Positions 44,701-56,842 of a stretch of 64,000 nucleotides of DNA are shown in pieces. The position numbers and the translations under genes are program-made. Position 1 is the first letter of the stretch; each line of letters begins with the position of its first letter. The stretch comes from Craterostigma plantagineum (lineage: Eukaryota; Streptophyta; Magnoliopsida; Lamiales; Linderniaceae), in contig JAPQWV010000664.1 of NCBI GenBank assembly GCA_027422505.1, forward strand, positions 62,001-126,000, read 5' to 3'. Under the pieces are notes generated by a model. The model saw only the letters and a program-made list of their open reading frames with translations, did no database searches and was not told the origin of the DNA.

Positions 44701-45341
44701 TTAATACCAACGTATAAGAGGCCAAACGGCAAACTTCATCATCCCATCTCTGCAATGGATTCCATCACGTTCACCACATGCAAAGTAATAAGGCTGCCAC
44801 CTTCTCAAGGCGAACTCAAAGCCCTCGCCGCCGCCTTGGTTCACATCTCCGACCTTCTTCGCCATTCTCAGATCGCAGTTCAGAAAGCTCCAGAAATCTG
44901 GGAGTAGGTAAACGCTGTGGGGAAACGTGGTGTTGCTCGGCGGATCGTACTTGAAAACTGTCGCCAAAGAAAGAGGAACACACAACATAACCAACACAGT
45001 TTTAGTACAGAATCTGCATAATAGATTCATCTGTGTTTTGTTTGTTTACCTAGCTTGTCGTTTAGGTAAAAGGGTCCGTTCTTGATTGCCCAGTCGGTGT
45101 AGTTGAATCCGAAATGCCACTTTTGATCCGACCCGCCTACGATGAACGTTTTAGGATTCTTGGTTTCGTTTTTGTTGGGCCTGCTGGGAAATCCCCAGAA
45201 AAAGTTAGCTGTTGTGTGGTTCCATTTCGGCGCTTCGTTGGTCGTGTTTTTGTTGGGTGGCATTGCTGCAGCAGAAAATGCATTAGAAGATGCTATCAGT
45301 AGAGCAAAGGCTAGTAATGCTTCCCCTTTCATCATGGCCAT
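44701..45341 (-). CDS. Phytocyanin-like secreted protein
   Basis: Two exons (45341-45050 and 44957-44701), about 183 aa, with an N-terminal signal peptide (GEALLAFALLIASSNAFSAA). The cupredoxin-type domain reads FGFNYTDWAIKNGPFYLNDK, VFKYDPPSNTTFPHSVYLLP, then the C-terminal block FACGERDGIHCRDGMMKFAV. A potential copper set is visible (His in FPHSV; Cys, His and Met in the last block), but the Cys-His spacing is two residues longer than in typical plantacyanins and the upstream part is unusual, so metal binding is uncertain. Probably extracellular. A TATA box (TATAAA on -) lies at 45413-45418, about 72 bp before the ATG. Confidence 0.8.
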
Positions 45342-46280
45342 GTTTTATAGATGAAAAGAAGCTGACGAGTTGCTGATTGTGGTGGTGAAGAAGATGAAGA
45401 TGGTGATGGCTTTTTATAGCAGGATTTGAGATGGGATTACGAAGAAAAAGAATACTGTAGATTGATTATGGGATTGTTACGAGCAAAATAAGGTTGCCCC
45501 AAAAGTCATCCACTGAAGTCAAAATCATTACATTACGGGCGGTCGTGTTTACTGTTTCGAAACGCATTCTTAGTAAAGTCCAAATAAGAAGGAGAATTAT
45601 TATTTAAAAATTCATAAATTATTACTTAGGAATAGGTCAAAAGAATCAACTCCCATGAGAAGTCTACCATTTGAAGTCTACCAGAAATGCTGGACTCAGA
45701 GAAGTTAGCCATGTAAGCATTACGGCTTGTAATGATGGGAGTGTGATCTTATATTTACGTAAGCAATGACACTACCATATTCAATCACGAGCATCTATCG
45801 CACAAGAATTGGTTACTGAAGCTCAGCAGAACAATAGCAGGCGTAAAACAATTTCCAAGTATAGCTTATTTCATATGCTTGCTCGAAGAGAATCCTAAAA
45901 GGCCAAATTTCATGTAATAATAGTTATATGATTCCTGAGCAGAGAAGTGAGAAGAGCTCCAAGGCACAAAATGTTTGTGTTATTTAACAAGAAATGAGTC
46001 TGCCATTTTAGAGTTTTACAATCAGCAAAAGAATTGCAAGATAAGTGCTCGAGTGGTTGAAACTGCTAATTCCTTGTATTGAAGTATAGGGATTGTTCAT
46101 ATCATGCTCAACGACACCTTCGACTTCTATCTGTTCTTTTGCAGCAAAACAAAAATGCTTGAATCCACAACCTAAATCAACAATAGGACATATCATAAGT
46201 ATGCGCAAGACTTACCTATTTGAACATCTTTGAAAAGAAAAAATGAGGAAAACGGTTCTAATCTAACCTCAGATGACTAG
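45342..46280. other. Intergenic, phytocyanin promoter and CYP40 3' flank
   Basis: No gene recognised. Holds the promoter of the phytocyanin-like gene and, on the right, the 3' UTR of CYP40. Confidence 0.5.
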
Positions 46281-48318
46281 CTACTTGAACATCTTTGAAA
46301 AGGCATTCCTCATCTGGGCTTGCCTTTCCGCAATCTATTTTACAATCCACAGGCATATGGAGAGAGGGTCAGCTTATATGATTAGTACGGGCAAGATTTA
46401 CAGATGGCAAGTGAAAAAAAGGCGTGTGCATACCTTCTTTTTGGCGGAAAGATACTCTTTTTTTATGGCACCTATGAAGCAAAAAAGATGAAGGGTTAAC
46501 TATTCGGGATAAAAATGAGGAGATTTATCCCAAGCGTCACAGAAATTACACAGTTAGAAGGAAAGAGAGATGACAAATCCCTACGACTAACCATCGTTTG
46601 GCTCCAGGTCCAATGCTTTCTTAAAACTCGCTACTGCAGCGTCAATATCATTTAGAGCCACATGTGCCTAAATTGTAGAAAAAGGTTTTGAGTGTTAGTA
46701 TTGGATAAGGCTGTAAGCAGACTTGCTACCATAAACTAAGTAACCTGGCCCTGGCGGAACAATGCCTTTGCATTATTTTCGTTATCACGCAAAGCAAAGT
46801 CTGTATCAAGAAGTGCCCCCTTCAGATCTCCTAGCTTCAGTTTACAAGCCTGCAAAGATTGATGTAATTATGTTATCTCTTTCCCAAGGCACAAGTATAC
46901 ACTGCTTATAATTCTATACAGTTTCATATATCAATGACGACGATACCCAGTACTTACAGAGCTGTTGGTAAATATCTGAGCTTTCATTTCCTCAAGTACA
47001 TGCTCTTATCTGCTACAAACACATATTATCGACTCATTCAGAAGCTAAACTTCAACATTTTGTGTCAAATTCTGAGTATGTAAGAACACCTTCATCAATC
47101 CCTTCCTTTCCCAGCAAACATCCAAGTAGCGCAAAGCTTTCCGATACTTCCTGAGAGCCATTTTATAATCTTGCTTCTACAAATAATACAGTTTAATATT
47201 CAGTCACGCCAGTTTGGAAGCATTATCGAGAAAAAAACAACAGCTCGATGATCCGAAACAAGAAAACTACCTTAAAGTGTTCATTTCCAAAACCCTTTAT
47301 CGATTCCACAGATCCAATCCACCAAGAGAGCTCGGACGAATTCTCATCTAGATCTGCTGGCCAATCGGGATACAAATCATCATCCTTGAAGAAGTTAATT
47401 ATCCCATAATCAGCCCCGTCGGGAATTTCTCCACAATCAGCTATGACCACATCAACTGTAGGACGATCGTTCTCGCCCGTAGTGACGTGCTCGATGGAAC
47501 GGACAACTCCCATTCCTTTGATAACTTTTCCAAACACAACATGCTTTCCATCCAAATGAGAAGTTCGAGTTGTGGTAATGAAAAACTGCGAACCGTTAGT
47601 ATTAGGTCCAGCATTTGCCATCGACAGCATACCCTTTCTTTCATGTTTTAACTCGAAGTTTTCGTCTTCGAATTTGAGCCCATATATAGATTCGCCACCA
47701 GTTCCATCACCAGCGGAGATATCACCGCCTTGTATCATGAAGCTTTTAATGACCCTATGAAATCGAGATCCCTGGAATCAACGTGCAATTAACATGAGAA
47801 CTGTGGGAAAGGAAGCATTTTTTCGACTTCGTTGAATACAAGGCAGAAAATAAGGATCATAGAAAGATCAAGCTTCCTAGAATCAATTGACATAAAAAAA
47901 AGGAAATTTAAGAATCTGCATTCATTTACTAAAACAGGTGATATTCCCCAACTATATTTCTACGCCGAACTTTTCCAAACAATCAAAGATCGAATAAAGA
48001 TCATTCACCTATATTCCGCCGAACCTTCCCCCAACTCAAACCTCTAACAACCACCAAGCAGCTGACTTGCCTCATTAATCAAGTCAAACATCTAATCAAG
48101 CCGCATAAGTTAATGACTCGATAAAAGATTAATCATCAGACCTTGAAATGAAGAGGAACGCCAGTGTTTGGTCCAATGCCTTTCTCTCCAATGCAAAGAG
48201 CCCTAAAGTTCTCGGCAGTTTTGGGCACGACATCGGTGAAGAGTTCGACTATGATACGACCTTCAAGTTCGTCACCAATGCTAACGTCCAGAAAACATCT
48301 AGGTCTCGTCGCAGCCAT
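46281..48318 (-). CDS. CYP40: Cyclophilin 40 (SQUINT-type) peptidyl-prolyl isomerase
   Basis: HSP90 co-chaperone with an N-terminal cyclophilin domain and C-terminal TPRs; the Arabidopsis orthologue (SQUINT) acts in AGO1 loading and phase change. Eight exons: exon 1 (48318-48144) [20 protein letters not shown]; exon 2 (to about 47272) with [34 protein letters not shown] and [10 protein letters not shown], then the [18 protein letters not shown] linker; then TPR exons with [64 protein letters not shown], and the C-terminus AFSKMFK with stop 46281. About 360 aa, normal. Two apparent one-base losses disturb the frame, near 47103-47112 (exon 3) and 46986-46989 (exon 4), both in short homopolymers, probably sequence errors. 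Confidence 0.9.
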
Positions 48319-48580
48319 GGATTGATTGTTCGATGGTTCTTCCTAACAGGGTAATGATCGACGTTTTGTCCTTCTCACATTTAAGGCGAAGGTGGAAGAT
48401 TCTGGAATGAAAAGGACAGGGCAGGAAAATTGATAAACCCTAAGCTAAGCAACACTCCCGCCTTTTATACCAAAGCCCCAACCTCTCCTCGTAATGCTCT
48501 CTTTTAGTAAGAATTGAATATTTGTTTTTTCTCAAAGATATTATCTTACTATATTCCGTCTATTTATGCAAAGGAATTCA
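48319..48580. other. CYP40 promoter region
   Basis: 5' UTR and promoter of CYP40. No other signal seen. Confidence 0.5.
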
Positions 48581-49022
48581 TATAAGGTGATTTTTACACG
48601 TAAGTACCTATTTGAAAAAAAACTTGTAATTTAATACTCAGTCAGGATTTTTTATATGTAGGTACCTAACAGAATAAAGTTTTTGCACATAGGTACCCGA
48701 TCCCCGAAAGTACACCAAATAGCACATTTGGGTACCCTATCTCAACACATTTGGAAACCCTATATAACAGAAAATGGTACGACGTATGTTATATTTAGGT
48801 ACGCCCTATGTAACACACAGGCATGCCCGTAGGTACGATGTATCCTATATTTAGGTACCCTATATAAACGTGTTATAGTACGCAATATACACACAGGAAG
48901 GTACGATATGACTAAAGAAACTGGTAAAATTAAATCGGGTACTTATCTATAAAATTTTCTGACATGGGTAATTATGTATAAAAAATTTTTCCAATTGGGT
49001 ATTTTTCTATAGATTACCGTTC
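48581..49022. repeat. Dispersed GGTAC-rich MITE-like repeat, copy B
   Basis: Same family as 52212-52616 (same orientation) and 1318-1672 (inverted): TATGTAGGTACCTAACAGAAT, TTGCACATAGGTACCCGATC and GCACATTTGGGTACCC blocks (each within 21 bases). No coding capacity. Confidence 0.65.
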
Positions 49023-49679
49023 ATATAATCAGACTAAATTCAATTTTAGTAGAATCTAAAAACACCTAACCATCGATTGGGAAGTTGGAACAACGACCAT
49101 ATAGCAGGACTAGTTATTCGGCCTATATTTTATCCTTGAGCTCGGAGTTGAACATGTCTCAGTTATTTAAAAGAATGTGACAATTATTATTCCTTGGATA
49201 AAAATATTCAAATTGGCCCATTGCAAGTCTCGAACGTGCGATAATTAGCACGCTCTAACCAACTGTGCTAATAGGCCCTTCAACCTACATGATTTGTCGA
49301 TTATATAACAATGTCTGATATGTATCAATGTAATTGAAACCTTGGCCGACCAAATTCATGATGAACAGCCGAAGGAAACTGAAATTTAGCGAAACTCCGT
49401 TTTGTTATAAAAAATCATACAATCTTATATACTAGTACCTCAAACATAGATACATATAGAGCAACATCGACAAAAAAAAAACAATATAATTTTCTTCCTT
49501 GGCCTATTGATCTAATATTTGACCCTTACTTAAACCACAACTTAACAACACTGACGTCTAAATGATACCACAAAAGTCTGTCTCGCCACTATAACACATT
49601 AATTCTTCTCTCAAAGTACTTACTTATTATGCTTTCTTCTTCTTCTTCAAAGCTTCACATTATCATATGTATATCTTAA
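49023..49679. other. Intergenic between repeat B and LARP6
   Basis: Contains a decayed tRNA-Ile copy at 49214-49277; the rest is AT-rich with no gene. The right end is the LARP6 3' UTR. Confidence 0.5.
49214..49277 (-). pseudogene. tRNA-Ile(AAU) pseudogene
   Basis: The - strand reads like tRNA-Ile: a 5' GGCCTATTAGCACAGTTGG D-arm, GTGCTAATTAT in place of the usual anticodon arm, TTCGAGACTTG resembling the T-arm, and GGGCCA at the 3' end. About 64 nt long, it has lost part of the anticodon stem and variable loop, so it is not functional. Confidence 0.55.
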
Positions 49680-50482
49680 TTAGACAGGGACACTAATGGG
49701 TTTTCCTCTTCCCATAGTGAATCCCCTCGTCCCATCTGGCATCCTCGGCCCTCCTCTGTGCTTTGCTGACGTGTCGCCGCCCGGGCAAGACACCATGCAA
49801 GAAGGTGTAGTAGGCAAGCTCCTTGCTGTCTGAAGCTGTTGAGGGCGAGCCTTATTAATCTTATTATTCATCACCCCTCGATTATTCCTCGACCAGTTCT
49901 TCTTCGATGAAGAATTCTCATCAGCCTATAAGATTATCATCACGATTGATCTTCTTATCTTTTTCTTTCTTTTTTTTTTGTGCATACGAGTTGGCAGTTT
50001 TCGATTGTTTTTTGCTAACCTCTGTCTCTGATGTGCTGAGCCTTGAGCTGCCATCTTCGTGCGCTTCTTCGTCCAAGCATGCGTCGAAATCAGACTTTCG
50101 AGCCTTGTTGAGCACTGACTTGGGCTGGATTTTAAATCGTAAGAGAAAACGTTAGTATGTTTCGAATTAAAAACCGTAAAAGGGTTGGTTTCGATTCGAG
50201 CTTTTTCATACACATACCGAACGCTTGAGCATAACTCTGACTCTCATGCCTTTTCTCCAGTTTCCTTCATCAGTTAGCATCTCAGCCTGTGTAGGGATAG
50301 TTAGATCAAAAGAAACACAAAAAAAAAGAAGAATCTAATAGGAAATGGTGGGAACTTACCGCTTTCTCGGCTGATTCGTGGTTCTCAAACTCGATCAGCG
50401 CATGTAACTTCAGAACAAGGAAAGAACGCAGCGTTAAGATAATATCAGACAGAGGAAAGAAAAAGGAGAAGAGAAAACCGAT

Positions 50483-50531
<49 letters not shown>

Positions 50532-51819
50532 ATTGCTGACAACAACATCGCTTTTAGCAGAGCGGTTAGGCTCCTGAGGTTGGCATATACGAATTGATCT
50601 AATCCTGACAAAATGCATACGAAGAATATGTAAATCAATCGACGAGCATGGAATTTTTTAGTATAATGCCCTGCAAATTATTTATACTTACGTCCCGGCA
50701 ACGTTGAACATCTTCTCGATTTTCTGATGGGAGTGATCGTCAGGCAAATTTTCGGCAATAACAGTGCGTAGCTGCAGAAACATAAGACCACAAACGTTTT
50801 GTAATACAATTTCGAAGAAATGCCATAAGATTATGTATGTGTGGTGTATATACAGACCTGCAACTCCTCTTTTTCTTTCTCTGTGAAAGGGTGTTTGCGC
50901 TTCACCTTCTTACCATCGCTGCTTACGATCTTAAACACAGAAGCAAACGACACTGTTATTGCAAGAACCATGATGATAATCATATATTATTATTACCATC
51001 TGCATGAATATAAAGTGCAATCAATATATGCTAACCAGCTTGGTAGAGGATTTGAGGACTTGTGCCACCTTTTGATTAGTAAGGTTGAGGGACTTTAGTT
51101 TCTTCAAACTCGTCACGAAACTCATAGGAACTGTCGGGAATAGAAAAACAGGGTCAAGATTCGAATGAAGATACTTTTTTTGGTTCTTCTTGAAAGCTAC
51201 TGTAAATTAAAGAAGATTCGTACCATAGCCTTCAGGATCTTTGCTCGCATGTTTAGCAACAGATTCATTGGACAGCAAACTCAAGTCGCTCAACATGTAT
51301 TCCGCCTACAAACAAGAATCAAATAATTGAACCTCATACGAACGAGTGACTAAATGAACGCAATCAATCATCAAGAATTACAGAAGCATTCATTCATTAA
51401 CAAAAGACCTGCTTGATGATCTTATGCTTGACCTCACTGGACAAGGGAACGTCGACCTTAGATTCTTGATCGTTCTTGCGATTCCCTTGTTGCAATTGTT
51501 CCTTGACTGCACCTTTCGCCTCGAGCTTACTATTATTAGGCTGTTGTTGGACCAAACTGGGTATCGCCGCCGCGGCGACGTCTTGGTCGGAAGCGACGTA
51601 AATCCATGTCCCATTATTACCGTCGAAGTACTGAACGCAAGGGAAAAAGTAACCCGTCAGAGGAATCTGAGTCCGATCGAATTGGGACGACGGCGGCGGC
51701 GACTGCTGCAGCTGGGACAAAGAGGGGACGAATTCCGGCGCCGAAACGTTGAACTTGAACGACCCATTTTCGCCTCCCTTACTTTCCCTGTCGACGTCTT
51801 TAGCAATCATCTGTGCCAT
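49680..51819 (-). CDS. LARP6: La-related protein 6 (LARP6 B/C-type)
   Basis: RNA-binding protein of the LARP6 class, acting on mRNA stability and translation. About ten exons from ATG 51819 to the stop at 49680-49682. Visible order: a PAM2-like motif (SFKFNVSAPEFVP, about residues 20-32) for poly(A)-binding protein contact; a Gln/Pro-rich region with a FFPCVQYFDG motif; the La motif starting at EVKHKIIKQV then EYMLSDLSLLSNESV and PMSFVTSLKKLKSLT; an RRM with LRTVIAENLPDDHSH and LHALIEFENHESAEKA; GMRVRVMLKR; and a C-terminal LSA-like tail RMPDGTRGFTMGRGKP. PAM2 plus the LSA tail points to the LARP6B/C branch. One intron has a (TA)n tract at 50485-50527. Frames appear intact. Confidence 0.9.
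50485..50527. repeat. (TA)n microsatellite in LARP6 intron
   Basis: About 21 TA units between two coding exons of the LARP6 gene. Confidence 0.95.
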
Positions 51820-52211
51820 GGTATAAACCAGAGAAGAAACGATATATTAAAGTAAACCCTTTTTCGATTTCGATTTTTCCCGAGAAGGGAGCGAGCTTGA
51901 AGGTTACAAAACAAAACAATATTTGTATTGCATTGTAAGAGTGATGATGTGCATTCATCGAAGTCTTTATGCTGGGATTGGAGCGTAGGAGAATCGTTGT
52001 ATTCTCCTGAATTATAGAGCGTGGTCTTTGATTCCACATTTTTCTCTCTTTGCCCCTTTGTTTTAGGGGAAGTTCGTGGCTTTCTATTTGTGACGATATT
52101 TGTGCAGCTTTGACTTTTGACCAGATATATATTTCTAAGGATGAGGGAGAAATAGCCCCCAACAAAAAAAACAACCCTTGTGATAGTTTCACTAAATACA
52201 TAAGAAATTAA
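51820..52211. other. LARP6 upstream region
   Basis: Promoter and 5' UTR of LARP6. No other gene seen. Confidence 0.5.
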
Positions 52212-52616
52212 GTATATAAATTTGTCTTTACACATAAATACCCATCTGCAAATAAAATTTGTAAAGTTGTACTCTCAGCAATTTTTTATTTGTAGGTAGC
52301 TAAAAGAATAATTTTTTTGCATATAGGTACCCCATCCCGCCGCAGGTACGCTGTATTAGCACATTAAGGTACTCTATAGCAACGTATTGTGGTACGTAAT
52401 ATATTTAAAAAATGGTACGCATATTAGCACATTTAGGTACCATATATAAACCGTATAGTGTACTGTATAAAGACGTGACATGGTACGCTATGCATACATA
52501 GTAAGGAACGGTCTTTACACATGAAGCGGTACAAACAGTAAGTGGGTACCTATCTGTAAAAATTTCTTTTATAAGTACTGATTTGTAAGTTCTTATTTAA
52601 GTATGTATTTATGTGT
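52212..52616. repeat. Dispersed GGTAC-rich MITE-like repeat, copy C
   Basis: Begins TTTACACATAAATACCCA and ends in the near-complement TATGTATTTATGTGTGA, so short terminal inverted repeats are likely. Shares internal blocks with copies A and B. Confidence 0.65.
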
Positions 52617-53578
52617 GATTTCACAATTTACAATGTCGTTTTACTTCACTTTAATAAAATGGCCATTCAACAGATATAATGGTAAGAAAGGCCCCGTGAT
52701 TTTCTCGTTATATTTTCGAATTTTATCCTTATCGGTCAGCTAAAATTTAAATACTATTATTGTACTTCTGTGTAACGTTCGGAAAACGGAACATTGACTG
52801 ACAGCAATTATAGTAATATATCCACCCTCGTGAAATGCAGGGAAGAACTCCAAAAATTAGCTATATTTGATAAGCTGCAAAACTTCTGGGCATTTTTTTA
52901 TCTCTCCGAAAAATAAATTAGCTTTTTTTTTGTTCTTATTAAGAGTCAGACGATGAGTGATGGTTAGGCAGGTCTGCGGCATATTTAAGATCGCCGTATT
53001 TGCCAGCGACTTCTTAAAAACATAAGTAATTCGAATTTTTTTTGTAAAGCATAGTATCGAGCAACGATAAATAATTTTTGGGTAGTTTTTTTTTCGGAGG
53101 TAGTATTTGGGTAGAGTTGAATCAAAGAGGTTAGTTTAATAAGAACGCTGAATGCGGAAATAAAGTAATAGTTGGTGGGCTATTAATTAACCTTCTTACC
53201 ATTTTAAAAGAAAATAGGGAGACACTAAAATAGAAAAAAAAAAAAAGAAAGAAAAAAGAAGCACGTCAAAAAGTTTCCATCTTTGTAGGAAAAATGGGAA
53301 GCCAAAACATCATCTCCTTTCGTCGTTAAAAGTTCCATTTGATTTCTTTTCACTCGTGAGAATCGTCCCTGCCTTCTCCTAAAGGTACCATTTTCTTTTC
53401 ATTCTCGCTTCTCATTATTTATTGTTTTTCTTTTCAATATACATATGTGATTTCGTATTGAATTGAATTAATATGTGTTCATAAATTTTCACCCGAATAT
53501 TATTGATGATCACCAGGCTCGTTCGTGGAGAGAGGCAGGGTAATCATTGGATTTCCCGTCATTGATTGAAAAGAAAAA
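52617..53578. other. PERK upstream region
   Basis: AT-rich with poly-A tracts near 53230. No gene. The last part is the PERK promoter and leader. Confidence 0.5.
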
Positions 53579-54215
53579 ATGTCGTCCACCTCGCCGGAGG
53601 AATCTCCTCCGTCGTCCAACTCTCCATCTCCACCGTCCGATTCTCAATCACCACCATCGTCCGGCGGATCCACATCTCCACCTTCCGACGACTCGTCCCC
53701 ACCACCGCCATCATCATCCGACGATTCTTCTCCACCACCACCGTCATCTTCTTCACAATCCCCACCACCACCGTCCGACGAATCCTCTCAGTCCCCACCG
53801 CCGCCGCAAAAACAACAGAGCTCACCACCACCGCCCTCTGAAAACGACGGTTCCGGCAACAACAATAACGACGATTCTCCATCACCACCACCACCGCCGA
53901 AATCTTCAGATGGCTCGTCGTCGTCGTCATCCCCGCCTTCTCCACCACCACCGCCGCCGCCGTCTCATTCAGGATCTTCTTCACGATCAACGCCTCCTCC
54001 CCCAGCATCATCGTTGAGCTTGCCACCACCATCTTCAAGCAGCTCATCGCTCGACAAAGAGAAAGCCATCATCGCCGGCGCAGCTGCCGGCGCCGGCATC
54101 CTCCTCCTCCTCATGATCGTCGTCTTCGTCTCATGCTGCAAGAGAAAGAAGCGAAAGCCTCACGGCCAAGGTTACTACCCCCAAGAATCTCGACGTTCCA
54201 ATATGGGTAATTAAT

Positions 54216-54260
<45 letters not shown>

Positions 54261-56274
54261 TACGTTGCTACACGTTTAATCTTTCATTTATTATTCATAA
54301 TTATTGCTAAGCGCTGCTCCACATTTAATCCATCATTTATGATTCATAATTATTATTGCTCAACTACCAACTATATACATCAAACACAGGCGGCAACGGC
54401 GGCGGCTACTACAACAGCGGCCAGCACCAACCGTGGCAGCCCAACAACAACCATCTGACGAGCGCCGAACACGGCTGGCTAGCTCAGCCGCCTCCACCAC
54501 CACCACCGGCGATGATGAGCAGCAGCGAGATGAGCTCGGCCGGATTCTCCGGCGGGCCGCCGCTTCCTCCGCCGCACCCAGCCATGGCCCTAGGTTTCAA
54601 TCAGAGCAGCTTCACCTACGGAGACTTGGCCGCCGCGACCGGCGGGTTCGCCCAGGCGAACTTGCTCGGCCAGGGAGGGTTCGGCTACGTGCACAAAGGG
54701 GTGCTTCCCAATGGGAAGGAGATAGCCGTGAAGAGCCTTAAGGCGAACAGCGGGCAAGGCGAGCGTGAGTTTCAGGCGGAGGTTGACATCATTAGCAGAG
54801 TACATCATAGGCATTTGGTGTCTTTGGTGGGTTATTGCATTTCGGGTTCTCAGAGGTTGTTGGTCTATGAGTTCGTTGCTAATGGCACTCTTGAGTACCA
54901 TCTTCATGGTAATTAAAATATATTAATATATATTGAAAGATCGTTTTATTTTTATTTGTAATTTTTATAAATGGTGAGTGATTGATTGGTGTGTAATATA
55001 TAGGAGCTGGTCGACCAAGTATGGATTGGCCGTCGAGGCTTAGGATTGCCTTGGGATCGGCTAAAGGCTTTGCGTACCTTCATGAAGATTGTAAGTTTGT
55101 TTCGTTTATGACTTTAGTAATATAATAGGTATTGTTTATAATTATTCTGTATTCGCAGGTCACCCTCGCATTATCCACCGAGACATTAAAGCCGCAAATA
55201 TATTGCTTGATGAAAATTTCGAAGCTAAGGTAACTTCATGGATTAATTTGACTATTTATGACCAAACTTTACGTATTGCATGGCAATAGTATATTCTTGT
55301 TACGATCGATCTTTTACATGAACGTAATACGCATTATTATGACGACGTTCGTAGGTTGCTGACTTTGGGCTGGCCAAGCTTTCATCGGACACCAACACTC
55401 ATGTTTCCACCCGAATCATGGGAACATTTGGGTAATAATCATACAAGAATATATTCAATATATATGCAATGTGTCCTATTTTTCCCCAAGAAAAATATCA
55501 TAAAAATGATACTAATAATTTACAATAATATAATGAAAAAAAAAACTAGATACCTGGCGCCCGAGTACGCATCGAGCGGAAAGCTCACGGAAAAATCCGA
55601 TGTATACTCATACGGAATCATGCTTCTGGAGCTTATAAGCGGACGGCGTCCCGTCGATATCAGCAGAGACGACGACGATGACACTCTAGTCGATTGGGTA
55701 CCTAGCTAATTTTATTCATAGCTCTTCAATCGAGAACGAAATAAAATGTGATTTTAATTTTGGAATAATTATTCAACATATATATATATATATATAGGCT
55801 CGTCCTCATTTGGTGAAAGTGATAGAAGGCGGTAGCTTCGAAGAGCTGGTGGACCCACGGCTAGGGAACGACGACTACGAACCTCAAGAGATGCATCGCA
55901 TGGTGGCTTGCGCTGCTGCTTGCATAAGGCACTCGGCTAGGAGGCGCCCTAAGATGAGCCAGGTAACATATACATATATATTTATGAAGAATTTATTTTA
56001 ATCCAAGTACGTAATAAATCAATTATAATTTTGCAATTGTATATATTATAAGGTGGTAAGAGCGCTAGAAGGTGACGTGTCACTAGACGATCTTAACGAA
56101 GGGGTTAAGCCAGGGCACACGGGCATGTTTGGTTCGAGCAGTGGCGGCGGAAGTGAGGAGTTTGAGGCAAAGAGGATGAGAAATCCAGGGGCATTATTGT
56201 CCAGCGAAGAATTTACAAGCAGCAGCGAGCACGGCCCGGCGAACAACAACTCCTCTTCCTCTCCACGAATTTAA
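53579..56274 (+). CDS. PERK-type proline-rich receptor-like kinase
   Basis: Plasma-membrane kinase with an extensin-like extracellular part that may sense the cell wall. Eight exons (53579-54206, 54390-54908, 55004-55090, 55159-55229, 55355-55431, 55550-55697, 55798-55962 and 56053-56274), about 638 aa. Order: Ser/Pro-rich domain with SPPPP repeats (residues 1-160, no signal peptide, as is usual for PERKs); membrane span [20 protein letters not shown] followed by basic CCKRKKRKP; a Gly/Pro-rich juxtamembrane; and a kinase domain from [13 protein letters not shown] with [56 protein letters not shown] and RRRPKMSQ. All catalytic residues are present, so it should be active. The tail is low complexity and Ser-rich. 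No breaks. Confidence 0.94.
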
Positions 56275-56842
56275 ATATTCCTATTAAAAAAAAAATCGTG
56301 CGAAGTTTAACTATAATATCTTAATATTCCGAATTTATTTGGATTTGCAGCTGTCTATATATTGTGATTATTGATTATGGTTTTATAATATTATATATTT
56401 CTATGACACGATTGCTTCAACTATCTGCAATAACCGAGGTCAATGTAAAATAGGACATTAATCATATGTCCACGTACGTACTTCAAAGATCTTGTAATTG
56501 TATCATACGAGTAGAGTTGACTCTGTGTTTTTATATATACTGTGATCCAATGAGATCATGCATCCTGGAATACTGTACTAACAACACAGAAGAATCGTCT
56601 CTTACTTAGTACTTCAATAATTACAATACAAATTGTATTAAAATAACCACAATACACACTTTTATTGCATACCCCACCTCAACTCACTACCATACAACAT
56701 ATCCTTTGCCCTTATAAAACAAGGGTTTTCAGTGCACTATGGAAACCTAGTTTATTGTTCTTTCATGTGTTTCTTGGCACACCATACCTCTTATTGTTAA
56801 ATATTTTCCACATTTTTCACAACAAGGGAAAAAGGAAAAACT
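56275..56842. other. PERK 3' flank and RADIALIS-like promoter
   Basis: No gene seen in this AT-rich spacer. Confidence 0.5.

Noticed and set aside
53547..54047. Long open frames on both strands over the PERK extracellular domain
   Set aside because: They mirror the Ser/Pro codon bias of the real frame 53579-54206 (CCA/TCT repeats) and have no family features.
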